A stretch of 64,000 bases of DNA. It comes from Boesenbergia rotunda. Taxonomy: Eukaryota > Streptophyta > Magnoliopsida > Zingiberales > Zingiberaceae. Each line of letters opens with the position of its first letter. Position 1 is the stretch's first letter. This document shows positions 1-11,400 of this stretch, in pieces. The stretch is taken from assembly GCA_024364735.1 (NCBI GenBank), contig JAGFNQ010000854.1, positions 370,916-434,915 of the forward strand, in the 5' to 3' direction. Both the position numbers and the translations under genes were made by a program. The notes beneath the pieces were generated by a model. That model searched no databases and was not told the origin of the DNA. It saw nothing but the letters and a program-made list of their open reading frames with translations.

Positions 1-141
1 TAGGGATTTGCTTCCCGTGTGGTCGCGAGATCAAACCCCACCCGACCCCTTTAATGAATTTTTTTTTTCATTTTTATTCCGAAAAATTGCCAAAAATTCA
101 AAAAAATTCCTAATAATTCACGAAAATTATTGGGTGTTACA
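1..141 (-). mobile_element. Ty3/gypsy LTR, 5' terminal piece (runs off the left edge)
   Basis: Read on the minus strand this begins TGTAACACCC, like the two complete gypsy LTRs at 24090 (TGTAACGACC) and 40494. Its right end cuts the integrase of element B immediately after position 141. Only the first 141 bases are in the window, so it could be a solo LTR or a full element, and the target duplication cannot be checked (the right copy would be TAAAC at 142-146). Positions 21-39 on the plus strand resemble a tRNA T-arm. Confidence 0.75.
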
Positions 142-823
142 TAAACCTAGAATAATCATCAACTATTACTAAGCAGTATCAGTTTCCGCTTAGCGACTTG
201 GCTCCATGTGAATCAAATAAGTCAAGGTGCAGGAGCTCAAGTGTGGTTTGAGTTTGATCAGATTTGATAAGTTTATGATTAGACCTGGTTTGTTTACCTT
301 GATTATATGATTCACATATTAAGTTTTCATGATTTTTAATTTTAGGAATACCTTTAATTAGGCCAAGTTGGGTGATTTTTGAAATAATTCTTAGGTTAGT
401 GTGCCCTAGTCTCCTATGCCAGAGGTTTGATTGTTCTAACTGAGTTAACATGCATTTAGGTACTAGGGGTAGGTTTATAGTGTAAACATTATTTTGCCTA
501 GTGCCCTTAAGCATTATTTCTAAGTCTTGCAAGTTTCTAATCAGGCAGTTAGAATTGTTGAAGGTAACTACATAACCAGAATCACATAACTGACTTATGC
601 TAAGCAGGTTAAATTTGAAATATTCAACCAAAAGGACTTTCTTAATAACAAAGTTAGATTTAAGTTCAATATTACCTGACCCAATTACCTTGAGTGTAGC
701 ATTGTTGCCAAATGCCACTGAGCCTAGGTTCTTGAACTTGAGTTTGGTGAATTTCAATTTATCTCCAGTCATGTGTCTGGAGCAACCGCTATCCAACATC
801 CATTGGTCCAAATCTTTATGTTC
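142..823 (-). pseudogene. Element B pol, N-terminal part (protease, GAG-pre-integrase, start of integrase)
   Basis: The aspartic protease motif D-S-G-C-S is near the start (WMLDSGCSRHMTG, about 770-800). It is followed by the zinc-binding GAG-pre-integrase segment (LWHRRLGH with C-E-S; the second cysteine of CESC is Y here) and by LDLFDS, which holds the first integrase Asp. A TGA replaces the CGA Arg codon of the A copy at 179-181, in the N-R-Y-C stretch. The frame then continues to 142, where the gypsy LTR cuts it. The rest of integrase, RT and RNase H are absent from the window. Confidence 0.88.
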
Positions 824-826
824 CTA

Positions 827-1550
827 CACATAAAGAGTTTTGTTGATTTTGATCCAATTAGAATCAGGAATAGCCTAAATTGATTTTCACAGCCTAGTCT
901 GTCTCACCTAAATCTAGGGTTATCAATCACGTTAGCCTTACAGGTTTTGTGAGACAGGTTTTGGTAAATAGAATTATTTTGAAAAATTTTGATTTATTTT
1001 GAAAAGCTTAAATTAATTTTGAAAACAGTTGATTTTGAGTTTATTAAAAAAATGTTTGAATCTACAATTAACTGATGACTTGTGTTAGATTCGAATTTGA
1101 CAGAGACTAATTTGAATTTGAATTTCACAGATTGGCTTCCAGGTCTTGGCGAGGCACTAGGCCTTCTTTGGCCGTAGCCTTATTAGATCATCAATCCTTT
1201 CCTTGACAAAGCCTTTCAATGAAATTTTATTTTCAAAATTAGTCCTTGAAAAATTTTGGTCTAACTAGTTTGGGTCTTGGATCGGTAGCTTCAGCTAGTT
1301 TCACCAGTCTAACGAGACCAAGTAGCGAATACTTGACCTTATTAGAATTGGTTTCCCTAACGTACTATCATCTCACCGCCACCCAATACTATGTTAATCA
1401 AATTTCAGTTAAGTTGGTTCAGTCCTTAAACTAACCATTCCTAAGTCTAAGCACGACAAATTGCAGAAATTAAATAAACAATCAATCATGCATATTGCAA
1501 ACAAGAATTAAATTTTATCTAACAATAAATATAGTTTTTAATTTGGCTCC
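827..1550 (-). other. Element B spacer between gag and pol, with inverted repeat
   Basis: About 720 bases with no long reading frame separate the end of gag from the UAG before protease. It contains an inverted repeat (CTGTCTCAC at 899-907, GTGAGACAG at 949-957) and the conserved block near 1135-1200. Element A has the same spacer at 60214-60900. Its role is unknown; an intron or a structured RNA are both possible. Confidence 0.7.
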
Positions 1551-1623
1551 CCCTGGACTAAAGCCACGATAATGGTTCGGCAAGATGTGAATCTTGTCCT
1601 TGGGGATCCAATACTGATTTGAT

Positions 1624-3150
1624 CTAGTTTGTTTGTTCAGGTACTTGAACTTTGGGTCTGGACTGGTTCAGAACAGCATAGTAGGATCTTAGTCTAGATT
1701 TGGTTCTATAGCCTAGTCTGGATCGATTTAGAACTGATTTCTGTTTTCCAAGAATCATGTCAAGACCCTTGGAACCAGAAGTGAATCGTTCTAAAGCTGA
1801 TCTAAGGTCCTTAACCTGAGTTTTCAGGGAGGAATTCTCTTTCTCAAGTTTTTCAACATGATTAGAGGTTCCTTCTTGAACATTCTCAGTTAAGGATCTA
1901 AAGTCAGCTCCCTCTTTGAGGAGTTTTCTTTCCTGTCGAAGGGATTCGATTCGGAGTTTAGCTTTCACCAAATCTCGAGAAAGATAAGAAATTAACTCAT
2001 TTAACTGACTTCTAGAAAAACCACTTACCTTGATTTCGTCGTCCTCTGAAAATGTCAGTCTGCCGTCGTCCTATTCCGATTCTGACTCGGTCTCGATTTC
2101 TTCTGAGGTGGTTAGTGCGAGTAGGTTCGACTGTGGGACCTCTTCTTCTTCTGAGGAGGAGGACTCGTCCCATGTTCCTTGAAGTGCCTTTTTCTTTCTT
2201 GTCTTCTTTGTTTCCTTCAGGTTGGGGCATTCGGTCTTGTAGTGGCCCTTCTTCTTACACTCGTAACAGGTCACGTTGGGTTTGCTCTTTTCATTTGAGG
2301 GTTCAGCTGGTTCATCCTTTCTTCGGCTGGCTTTCCTTCTGTTGGTTTGGTTCTTCAATTCCTTGTAGTTGTTCCGGGCCAGTCGAACCAGCTTAGGTCG
2401 ATCTCTTTCTTCGTCATCTGAGTCTGAGTCTGAGTCAGACTCGGGTGCAGGTTGAGATTTCTTCTTGGATATCTTTCCAACTTTACCTGCAATAAAGGCA
2501 ATACATTTCTCGGCCAGATTGCAGTTAGTCTGTTCATGTAATTCGAGTTCAGAAAACAGTTCGTCTAATTTAATTTTTGACAAGTCCCTTGAAACCTTGT
2601 ATGCATCTACCATAGATGCCCACAAGGTGTTTCTCAGGAAAGCATTCAGAGCGTACCTTATCAGGTCACGGTTTTCTACCTTGTGACCGATTGTGTGTAG
2701 TCCGTTCACTAGTTCTTGAATTCGGGCGTGGAGTTGAGCTGCTGTTTCATTGTCGTTCATCTTGATCGTATACAGCTTGTTCAGGAGGAGATCTCTCTTG
2801 CTGATCCGAGTGTCTGAAGTTCCTTCGTGCAGCTCGATCAGTTTCCCCCACAGCTCCTTGGCACTGTTGAATGGACCCACCCGGTTCAGCTCCTCTTTTG
2901 TTAAGCCGCATTGGAGGGTCTGGGTCGCCTTTGCATCAGCCTCAATCTTCCGTTTCAGAGCGGTGTCCCACTCTGTGTAGGTTTGAGGTACTCCTTCAGC
3001 GTTCTTTGGAATCTCCAGTCCAGACTGGATGATTATCCACATGTCCACCTGAGTTTTCAGGTGGACCTTCATTCTGCTCTTCCAGTAGGAGAAGTCCTCC
3101 CCACTGAAGAGAGGTGGTCTTGCGGTGCTGAAGCCTACTTGCATGGCCAT
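1624..3150 (-). pseudogene. Element B gag (copia capsid/nucleocapsid)
   Basis: Gag forms the virus-like particle that packages the element RNA. The start MAMQVGFSTARPPLFSG lies about 200 bases after the primer site. The N-terminal two thirds is the UBN2/copia gag fold (SYWKSRMKVHLK, then ELWGKLIELHEG). An acidic Ser/Asp stretch follows, then one CCHC zinc knuckle (CYECKKKGHYKTEC), a Lys-rich patch, an acidic tail and a coiled coil (about 1780-1970). A TAG at 2068-2070 falls where element A has AAG (Lys). The frame is otherwise open from 3150 to 1624. The last residues before the spacer are shifted by a deletion relative to A. Confidence 0.9.
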
Positions 3151-3352
3151 TTTATCTGAAAAGTAAACTAAAGGAAAGAAAATATCCCAAGTCTTGGTCT
3201 TGGATTAGTAGTGCGGGATAAAGAGAAATAATTATCGACGGGTGTTGCACCAACCTCGATTAATGAGAAAACTTCGAAAAAGTAAAACAAAAGTAATTAA
3301 AAAAATCCGAAAAATTCTCAAACTGGTGGTTGCACCAAATTTGAGCTTCCCC

Positions 3353-3364
3353 GCTCTGATACCA
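3353..3364 (-). other. Primer binding site, element B
   Basis: The minus strand reads TGGTATCAGAGC, complementary to the 3' end of initiator Met tRNA. It lies two bases inside the end of the LTR. This fixes the LTR boundary and the strand. Confidence 0.92.
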
Positions 3365-3799
3365 CTTGTTGGATCGAGAGAAACGATAGAGGGGGGTGAA
3401 TATCGTAAAACGTTCGGATTCGTAAAAGAGAATTAGCAGCGGAAATAATTAAAAACAAAATAACACACGCCAACACCAAGATTTTACTTGGTTCGGAGTC
3501 GCGGTTGGCTCCTACTCCAAGGCCCACGGTCGTTGACCGTTTACTGCGGGCAATTCTATATGCGCAAAAAGTGTACAAAAATAGATTACAAGATTAGTAC
3601 AGTAAACTGAAAGAAAGCCGCTCTTAGTTACCGACGTCCAGAGTAGATCGTATTTTCGAAGCAGTGGGACGTCGTCGGCGCTTGTATCTCGAGTCGGGAG
3701 GTTTCCGGGACAGAGCGCTGGAGCAGAAGAGCGTGAATGTGTTGGCAGAAATTGTTGTTCGAAGCCTTGGGGTCGAGGGCCTTTTTATAGCCCCTGGGG

Positions 3800-4135
3800 G
3801 CGCCCGGAACTTCGGGGGTGCCCCCCCCAACGTGTCATTTGATCTGAGTTCCTCTCGGTCAGCTCTGATCCCTTTAAACTCGGGATCGAGCTTTGACGGG
3901 GGCGCCCGAGACGCTGGGGGCGCCCGAGTTGACTCGATCCGCTGGCTTCTCGCTGGCTTGAGTTGATCCACTTCGTTAGCTTTAGCTCGGGGCGCCCGGA
4001 CCATCTGGGGCGCCCGGGAGCATAAGGGTGCTCGGGAGCACGGGGGCGCCCTGCCCAGTAAGCTGCCGAAGCACATCTTTGCTTCACTCATTTTGTATTG
4101 ACCTTGGGGGCGCCCAGAGCACTGGGGGCGCCCTG
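3800..4135. repeat. GC-rich palindrome cluster in element B U3
   Basis: GGGGCGCCC-type palindromes recur about every 15-60 bases (for example 3789, 3900, 3921, 3991, 4009, 4044, 4108 and 4125). The same cluster occurs at the same LTR position in element A (54828-55175 and 63185-63515), and in degenerate form in F. Confidence 0.85.
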
Positions 4136-4429
4136 CTCAGCCACTTGCCTCTCTCCTTTGGGCATTCTGAGCTGCAAACACACGTTCCTTCGCTCCTGCA
4201 TCCAGGGTTAGTCCAAAACAACATAAAGCCATTAAGTATTAGGTTTATATAGACTCCGCTGTCTTGGTTCTGACTTTCGGTCTCCAAAATGGAGCCCTAG
4301 GTCGAACCGACGCCTACTGTTCCCTCGACGGGGAACGCGTCCTCACCTGCTCCTCTCGAGAGAATTTACCTGATGCCAACCGGCTCTTCCGATTGGACTT
4401 TTACCCAGCAGTCCTTCGCCAGGTACCTA

Positions 4430-4655
4430 GCTGTCCTTCGCCAGGTCTTCAGTACCAAGCTGTCCTTCGCCTGGTGCCTAGCAGTCCTTCGCTATCTTGG
4501 TCTTTGTATCCTGGCATTCCTTTGCCAGGTGCCTAGCAGTCCTTCGCTAGGGCTTTGTATCCTGGCATTCCTTCGCCAGGTGCCTAGCAGTCCTTCGCTA
4601 GGGCTTTGTGTCCTGGCATTCCTTCGCCAGGTGCCTAGCAGTCCTTCGCTAGGAC
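4430..4655. repeat. Hairpin minisatellite in element B U3
   Basis: Two alternating short inverted repeats: CCTGGC..GCCAGG and CCTAGC..GCTAGG, each with an 8-base loop (ATTCCTTC or AGTCCTTC). They are repeated about four times in a unit of roughly 50 bases. The two stem types differ by a paired change. Confidence 0.88.
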
Positions 4656-4764
4656 TTTTCCTGCACACTTGAGTAACATGTTAGATAAACATTATATCTT
4701 AACTTTTGAACCCTTTTGCCATTATCAAAATACAGGTTCGACTTGGGTGCTTTTTGCACCAACA

Positions 4765-5440
4765 ACAAGCTCAACATTCGAATTCTAGCCACACCAGTCA
4801 ACTGCTCCAGGGGCAGTCGACTGGTCCTTCCCTAAGCCTAGGGGTACCCTTCCCAAGTACATTTCTCTCCGCACTCGAACCCTCCCGACTCAGTTCCCGA
4901 GTACAAACACTCACACTCGGACCCTCACAACCTGGTTGACTCTTCAATCAGCAGTCTCGATCTGTTGCCTTCACGCCCTCTTCGTCTACGGCTCCCATCC
5001 CTCGGATGTGCACACAAGCCCTCGGCTTGCCTCCATGCCACCCTTCACGCATGCCTCGAAGTCTGCAACCCTCGCTCATCATCTCTGCTCCAGCAGTCTC
5101 GATCTATCTCCCTCTTCGACCTTTGACCCTCGTCCCTTGGATACACACACAAGCTCGCGGCTTGCCTCCATGTCATCCTTCATGTACGCCTCGAAGTCCG
5201 CTTCCCACGGCTCATCGTATCTGCTTTGTCCTTGGTCCCTCGGATGCGCACGCAAGCCCACGGCTTACCTCCATGCCACCCTTCACCTGAAGACATCCAG
5301 CCAAGTCTATGTGTACCTGCAAACCTACACACTCACATACACATATTAGACCAACAAGAAACCCTAACTTAACCATATTGACACACACATCAAAACCCAT
5401 GATCCTCCATATCATACTTGGGCTGATTACCCCAACAGGG
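4765..5440. other. Unassigned C-rich region with three imperfect direct repeats
   Basis: There is no convincing gene here. A block with the core GCTTGCCTCCATGCCACCCT occurs near 5000-5070, 5134-5200 and 5235-5290. The spacing and C-richness resemble an LTR U3 array. CCAACA at about 5349-5354 could be an LTR end, but I found no partner LTR or primer site. The overlapping ORFs in several frames are typical of such repeats. Confidence 0.45.
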
Positions 5441-6296
5441 GAAACTGCTAGGAGAACTCTAAGCGGTAGAGGGCCTATTTCGTCAGAGCTCGCTAGCCTT
5501 GGTTACTAAGAAGGTTTCTAGTTCTGTGCCGAAAGGCAGGAAGAAGAAGAAACAAGGTGGGTTCAAGAAGGCAGCAGCAGCAGCATCGCAGGGACCTCGG
5601 ACTAGCGTGAAGAAGCCGAAAGGCAAGTGCTTCACGTGTAAGCAAATTGGACACTGGAAGGCGAACTATCCCCATCGTTAAGACAAAGGAATTTCTTCAT
5701 GTCTAGTTGTTGAAACATGTTTAGTGGTGCTATCTACCAGTACCTGGTGCGTAGATACGGGAGCCACTGATCATGTCTACAAAACTCTGCAGGGGTTCTA
5801 GGAAACCCGACGGCTGACTGATGGGGAAATTGTGGTCTCTATGGGCAATGCTACGGAGGTGGCAGCAGTTGCAGTGGGAGATTTTTATTTGTCTTTTGAG
5901 AGAAATAAAGTATTGGTTTTGAGAGATTGCTTATATGTACCCTCTTTTAGAAAGAATTTAATTTCAGTTTCTAAGTTAATAAAGGATGGATATTCTATTG
6001 CTTTTAATAACAGAGTTGTTATAAAGAGAAATAGAGAGATTATCTGTTCGGGTACTGTGATTGGCAATCTGTACACTCTAGAACCAAAGTCTCCCACGAT
6101 GCAAACAGATGTTAATAGCTCATCATCTAACCTAAATAAGAGAAAGGAGCCTTCTAAGATGAATCAAACATATCTTTGGCACCTTAGGCTTGGTCATATT
6201 AACCTTAGTAGGATTCAAATGTTGATAGCCGATGGGCCCTTGGGTTCATTGGTGGTGGAAGACTTCCCAACCTGTGAGTCATGCTTGGAAGGTAAG
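5440..6296 (+). pseudogene. Element C1 (Angela/BARE-like copia): gag end and protease/GAG-pre-integrase
   Basis: Starts within the C-terminal part of gag. A basic linker leads to a zinc knuckle CFTCKQIGHWKANYPH in which the last cysteine is now tyrosine. After a stop, the protease motif D-T-G-A is at about 5754-5770, followed by an out-of-frame stretch. From 5832 the frame is open through FRKNLISVSKL and the zinc-binding LWHLRLGH..CESCLEGK. It ends at the target duplication GTAAG (6292-6296) and resumes at 8677. The upstream gag and the 5' LTR of this copy are missing. It is decayed. Confidence 0.85.
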
Positions 6297-8671
6297 TGAT
6301 AACTGTTTCTGTCGTGTCACGGTTTCAAATACAATTTAAGTACCGAATTCCTCTAAACTAATGTAGCATAAAGTAACTCGAGTCGTCTCCCAACGAATGT
6401 AGTTGATGCATGATAATTCTCAAGATCATATCTTATTGCTTTTGGGTTTTGGATATGAAACTAGGTTTTAGATGTAAGAGCTAGGACTACGAAATGAATA
6501 ACAGAGCAAATATGAAACCTAATTCTAATTAAGGAAGGACAATGCAGATAAAGAAATCTAAATTAACTAAACTACAATTGCAGAAAAGAAAAGGCAATGT
6601 GAAAGAAACATTCAAGAAATAGGCATCAATGAAACCTAGGCATGGAGTAAAACCTATAGCATGAAAGAAATTTAATTTCCTAACCTAATTACATGTAATG
6701 AAGATATGAAACTTAAAGCTATGGAAAGAGCAACACAAAGCAAAAATTAAACAATTAAGAAACATCACAACTGAAATTAACAGATCTAAGAAGCATTTAA
6801 TCAAACACCTCATATGCATAATGGAAATTAATTCAAATAAGTGTTGATTGAAATGGAAAGATCCATCAAATACAAGAATTCAACAATTCTATCACAAACA
6901 GTCATCATTTAACTCAAACAACCAACTATCAAAACACTTAACAACTGAATCAAATTGAACAAGCAAATTGAATCAAGCTGCTGTGAAGAAGCTGCCGACT
7001 ACTGAAACTAATGAATTACTGCCAGAGAAGCTGCTGGGCATGAAAGAAATAGCTGCTGCTGTAAAGGAATTATGAAGAAGCTGAAGCTGCTGAAAGTGCT
7101 GGATAGAAGATGAACTGCTGGATCTGGAATTCTGATGAAGTGCTGGAAAAACTGAATTGCTGGAAAGAACTAATCCGCTAAATACTGATGAAGCAAAAAC
7201 AAAGCTGTGAATGAAGAAAAATCTGTCGGAATTGAACCCTGTGAAGAAGAAATGTTGAAAAATTGGATCAAAAAAGATGCTGGAATTGGAAAACTACTAA
7301 AATCGAATTGCTGTAAATGAAAACTACTGAAATCGAATTGCTATAAATGAAAGCAAAGCTGCCGAGAAGTAATTGCTGGAAAGAAATTCGGATCTGATGC
7401 TGAAATTGAAATGCTGTAAAGGAAAGCAAATGAAGAGTCTACTGCTAAGGAATTGATCGCCGGCGGTGATGTGATGATGAAGGGAAGTCAGCTAGGGTTC
7501 GGAACCCCCATAGCCGTAGCTGTGGTGGTGCTGGATGCTGCGACGGCTATGTTCGGCTAGAGCTCGGAACCCCCAAAGCCCTAGCTTGTGGTCGCCGGTG
7601 ATGAAAATGGAGGAAAGTTCTCTCCGAACCCCGAAAGAGAACTCTTCCTCTCTTCTCTCCGAACCCCGAAAGAGAAGAGATGGAGCTCCGGCCGGCTAAA
7701 GCTTGGAACCCCCAAAGCCCTAGCTTCGTGCAATGGCCGGAGATGGTGGTGGATGAAGAGGAAGGTGGGGAGAAGATGGAGTCGTGTGTGTGGAAGTCGA
7801 TCGATGCCCTAGCCTTCACATCGCTGACGCTTTTGTTGTCTCGGCTGCACGTGGTTTGGCTCAGCCAACTTCAGCTCTGGTCCAGCTCAGGCAGTTGAGT
7901 TCAGTTTGAGTTCGGCTCAGCAATTGGCTCAGTCTCTTCAGCCCTTTGATTCAGCAGCTCAGCAGTTGATTTGGTCCAGTCAGCCAACTTCAGCGGTTCA
8001 GCCTCGTATTCGATCAGTCAAACCAGCTCTTGGGGTTCAGTCCATTCAGCCAAGCCACAGGTCAGAAGAGAATTAGCAACGAACGACTGAGATTGATTTG
8101 GCTTCATCCAACGGTCGGATCTCTTCAGATCTGAACCAAACTCCACAGATCCCAATCAATGGCCCTGATCTATCTATCCCCAACTCAGATTGACCAGATC
8201 AGTGGCGAATGGTCTAGATCTTCCCTGTTCTTGAATGGATGGTCTAGAACATCTTGAGTTTGATCCAATGGTCAGATCACATCTGATTTGGCTGAAATTT
8301 TCAGATCTTGATCTCTGGTCATGATTGATTCTATCTTGGACTCGGATCGACCAGAAGTTGACTGATGGCTCAGATCTAGCCGCTCTCTGGAATGGACGGC
8401 TCCTATTAATCCGATGCTTGATCCTTTTGATCTGGATCCAATCCTGACTCAAGTATGACCCAATTTGATCTAGGTCTATGATCAATTTAAGCCTACAAAA
8501 TGATATTCAAATTAATGCCAAAAATATCCCAAATATACAATGATTATAATTAAAAGCCAAAATGAAGGGAATACATGAAACCTAATAAAATTGCAAACTT
8601 AAGCATATAAAATGTGGATCAAACATGAATTTTAGAGCCGAAAATAATCAACAAAATGATGGTAATTATCA
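6297..8671 (-). mobile_element. Solo LTR, Tat-like Ty3/gypsy (2375 bp)
   Basis: Begins TGATAACTG and ends AATTATCA, with TGATAA/TTATCA terminal inverted repeats, and is flanked by a perfect 5-base duplication GTAAG (6292-6296 and 8672-8676). No primer site, polypurine tract or pol reading frame is inside, so a solo LTR is the simplest reading. The minus-strand block GTTGGGAGACGACTCGAG (around 6380) near its end resembles the 3' part of Tat/Ogre LTRs, hence the minus orientation and family (inferred). The ORFs near 7550-7900 and 8174-8485 are chance frames in the LTR. Confidence 0.85.
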
Positions 8672-8676
8672 GTAAG

Positions 8677-9744
8677 ATGACCAAGAGGCCTTTCAAGGCT
8701 AAGGGGTACAGGGCCAAAGATATGCTAGAACTAATTCATTCTGATTTGTGTGGTCCTATGTCCATCCAGGCTAGAGTGACTTTGAATATTTCGTCACTTT
8801 TATTGATGATTATTCAAGGTATGGATACATTTACCTGATGCGCCGCAAGTCTAAATGTTTTGATAAGTTCAAAGAATTCAATGCTGATGTGGAGAAACAT
8901 CGAGGGAAAAGTATTAAGACACTACGATCTGATCATGGTGGCGAGTACCTCTTTGGAGACTTTAGGACCTTCCTATCAGAGGCTGGGATTCAGTCCCAGT
9001 TAACTACACCCGGCACGCCCCAACAGAACAGGGTGGCAGAAAGAAGGAATAGGACTCTTATAGAAATGGTTAGGTCAATGATGAGCTACGCTGATTTACC
9101 TGATTCGTTCTGCGGATATGCTCTGGAAAAGACAGCATACATTCTGAACTTGGTACCATCTAAGTCAGTCTCATCTACTCCACAGAACTGTGGAATGGGC
9201 GAAAGCCAAGTCTAGGACATGTTCAGATTTGGGGTAGTCCAGCACATGCATTGAAGGGAGATACTGATAAGTTGGAATCTCATACGGAAGTACGTCTGTT
9301 CGTAGGCTATCCTAGGGGAACGAAAGGTGGTCTGTTCTATAGTCCTAAGGATCAAAAGGTGATCGTTAGCACGAATGTCAGATTCTTAGAAGGACTATGT
9401 GATGAACCACAAGCCCAAGAGTAGACTAGTGCTTGAAGAATTAAGAGGGGACGTTCCGACCTTAGGACCAACTGTACAAGAGAATTCACCATAAGTCACT
9501 GCACCGTGTGTCACATAAGATATAAGATACACAGGTAGTACCTCGTCGCAGTGGGAGGGTTGTGAGATAGCCTAACAGGTTCATGTTTTTGGAGAGTCTT
9601 CGGACTTGGTCTCTGGTAAACATGAGTCAGATCCCTGGACCTATGACGAGGCCCTCCTAGATAAGAATGCATATTTTTGGCAAAGGGCAATGAACTCTGA
9701 GGTAGAATCTATGGATTCTAGTCATATTTGGGAGCTAGTAGAAC
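8677..9744 (+). pseudogene. Element C1 integrase (after the solo LTR) and start of RT
   Basis: Continues the integrase from the codon where the solo LTR entered: MTKRPFKAKGYRAKDM then LELIHSDLCGPM (first Asp of D-D-35-E). A frameshift near 8838 precedes the core with LRSDHGGEY (second Asp) and PQQNRVAERRN (Glu). Frame breaks near 9215 and 9400 follow. The N-terminal RT segment (AMNSEVESMDSSHIWELVE) ends at 9744, where an LTR piece begins. Motif resemblance to Angela/BARE is close. Confidence 0.85.
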
Positions 9745-10595
9745 TGTAAGATGTGTATACTGAAAGACATGACTTTTATTATATGAACATCTTTATTATG
9801 AAAAGAGAATCACACTACACTAGGTGTTTGTTTATAATAGTACATACACGAAGTCCCATTGCTTTGCATTGTAGATAACATGGTGTGTGGTGTCACACGG
9901 AAGATCATGTTATCAGTTCCTTACTTAGCATAAATAGAGACTCACAACCTAGATGGAATTGGACAACCCATTGGCATGATTATAGTGTAGTTAGGTGTGG
10001 TTAGTCTTGACTATAGAACTAAACTAGTGTGCTATGAGTACATTGAGCAGGACCAAAACCCGAGGTTATCCGATTTATACTGACTAGATAATTGGATAGG
10101 ATCTCAGTTGATGTTATGGAGGACAATTTCTTAATCCCAAAATAATATTGGGCATATATTATTAATTATTATTTCTTTAATTTATCAATGGGCGAGATCT
10201 ACTCTGTTAGATCGATAGACCCGGTAAGTTGGGAAATAATATTAATAGTATGATGTGCCGATGATTATTGACGGAATCTGTGTCCTGGTGAGTCAGGATA
10301 ATGATGCCCCCTTGATGAGCTCAAAAGGTTCATCGTGCTAAACCCTGCAGGTGGATTTGATCTCGCACGTTGATAAGGTTGAATGGTACTAATCAAGGAT
10401 CCAGAAGTTAATTGATTTAAATTATCAGTAATTTAATTAATTAACGGACATGTGAGATCTTAATCACGGGGGGATAGACGACTCGTAATATGTGGAGCCC
10501 ATATAAAAATATGGGGGTTGGTGAGGAAGTTCAATTATGATCCTTTAGTGGAATGGATCTTAATTAATGGATCGAGTTTGGATCCATTAGTGGGC
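9745..10595 (+). repeat. Angela-like LTR, 5' 851 bases, replacing the RT of C1
   Basis: Starts TGTAAGATGTGTATACTGAAAG and matches the C1 3' LTR from 11401 onward. It stops at GTGGGC, the equivalent of about 12255. RT sequence resumes directly at 10596. In C2 the matching RT interval (22363-23050, about 690 bases) is present, so here the LTR piece has replaced it. Confidence 0.82.
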
Positions 10596-11376
10596 ATGGA
10601 AAACTCCAAGAAGGGTTTTCTACCCTTCAGGCATGGGGTTCCTCTATCCAAGGAGATGTGCCCGAAAGCATCAAAGGAGATAGAGGAAATGAAGGTGGTT
10701 CCTTATGCATAGGCAGTAGGAAGCCACATGTATGCTATGTTGTGCATAAGACCAGATATCTATTTTGTCGTAGGCATGGTTAGCAAATATCAGAGTAACC
10801 CTAGATAGGGACATTGGACTGTGGTAAAGCATATATTGAAATACCTGAGATGGACTAGGGATTATATGCTGGTTTACCGGGCAGACCAATTAGTCCCTGT
10901 GGGTTATACGGATTCAGATTTCTAGTCAGACAGGGACAAGAGCAAGTCTACCTCAGGGTTTGTATTTACTTTAGGAGGTGGAGCCATTGTTTGGAGGAGT
11001 GTCAAGCAGAAATGCGTGGCGGACTCCACCATGGAAGCTGAGTATGTGGCAGGCAGCCAAGGAAGTTATATGGCTCAAGAACTTCATCATGGACTTGGAT
11101 GTGATTCTTGGATTGCCCAGATCTATCACAATCTTTTGTGATAATAGTGGTGCAGTTGCAAACTCGAAGAAACCACGAGCCCATAAGGTAAGTAAACACA
11201 TAGAGTGCAAGTACCACCTGATACGAGAAATCGTAAAGAGAGGAGAAGTGGCTGTCGCCAAGATTACATCAGAGGACAACCTGGCAAATCCTTTCACTAA
11301 AGCTCTTCCAGCTAAAGCTTTTGACCGGCATGTAGAGGATATGGGAGTCAGATGTATGGCAATGAGAGAACAGTAA
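10596..11376 (+). pseudogene. Element C1 RT C-terminus and RNase H
   Basis: Resumes at ENSKKGFLPFRHGVPLSKEM. In-frame stops occur near 10710, 10808 and 10924. RNase H motifs follow: GYTDSDF, STMEAEYVA, FCDNSGA and SKHIECKYHLIREIVK, ending FTKALPAKAF. A short deletion near 11050 shifts the frame around the Glu motif. It is followed by a polypurine tract (11388-11400) and the 3' LTR. Confidence 0.87.
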
Positions 11377-11400
11377 TGTCTTTGAGTATAAGTGGGAGAT

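Larger units (their letters stand above)
142..4764 (-). mobile_element. Element B: SIRE/Maximus-like Ty1/copia, 3' part missing
   Basis: Minus-strand copia element with, from right to left, a 5' LTR (3367-4764), a tRNA-iMet primer site (3353-3364), gag (1624-3150), a spacer with a hairpin, the gag-pol UAG (824-826) and the start of pol. It is cut at 142, inside the integrase core, by a gypsy LTR. It is closely related to element A at the right of the window. Both gag and pol carry nonsense changes, so this is a dead copy. Confidence 0.9.
3367..4764 (-). repeat. Element B 5' LTR
   Basis: On the minus strand it starts TGTTGGTGCAAAAAG and ends CGATCCAACA, with TGTTGG/CCAACA terminal inverted repeats (1398 bp). 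It carries the two U3 blocks shared by this family: a hairpin array (about 4430-4655) and palindromic GGGCGCCC blocks (about 3800-4135). The minus-strand CTATAAAAAG near 3781-3790 is the likely TATA box. The several short ORFs here are products of the repeats. Confidence 0.9.

Noticed and set aside
4264..5349. Several overlapping ORFs on the plus strand
   Set aside because: They follow the LTR repeat period, overlap in all frames and show no domain; products of repeats in an LTR.
7547..7898. ORFs inside the 2.4 kb solo LTR
   Set aside because: Short, overlapping on both strands, no recognisable domain, within an element bounded by a target duplication.
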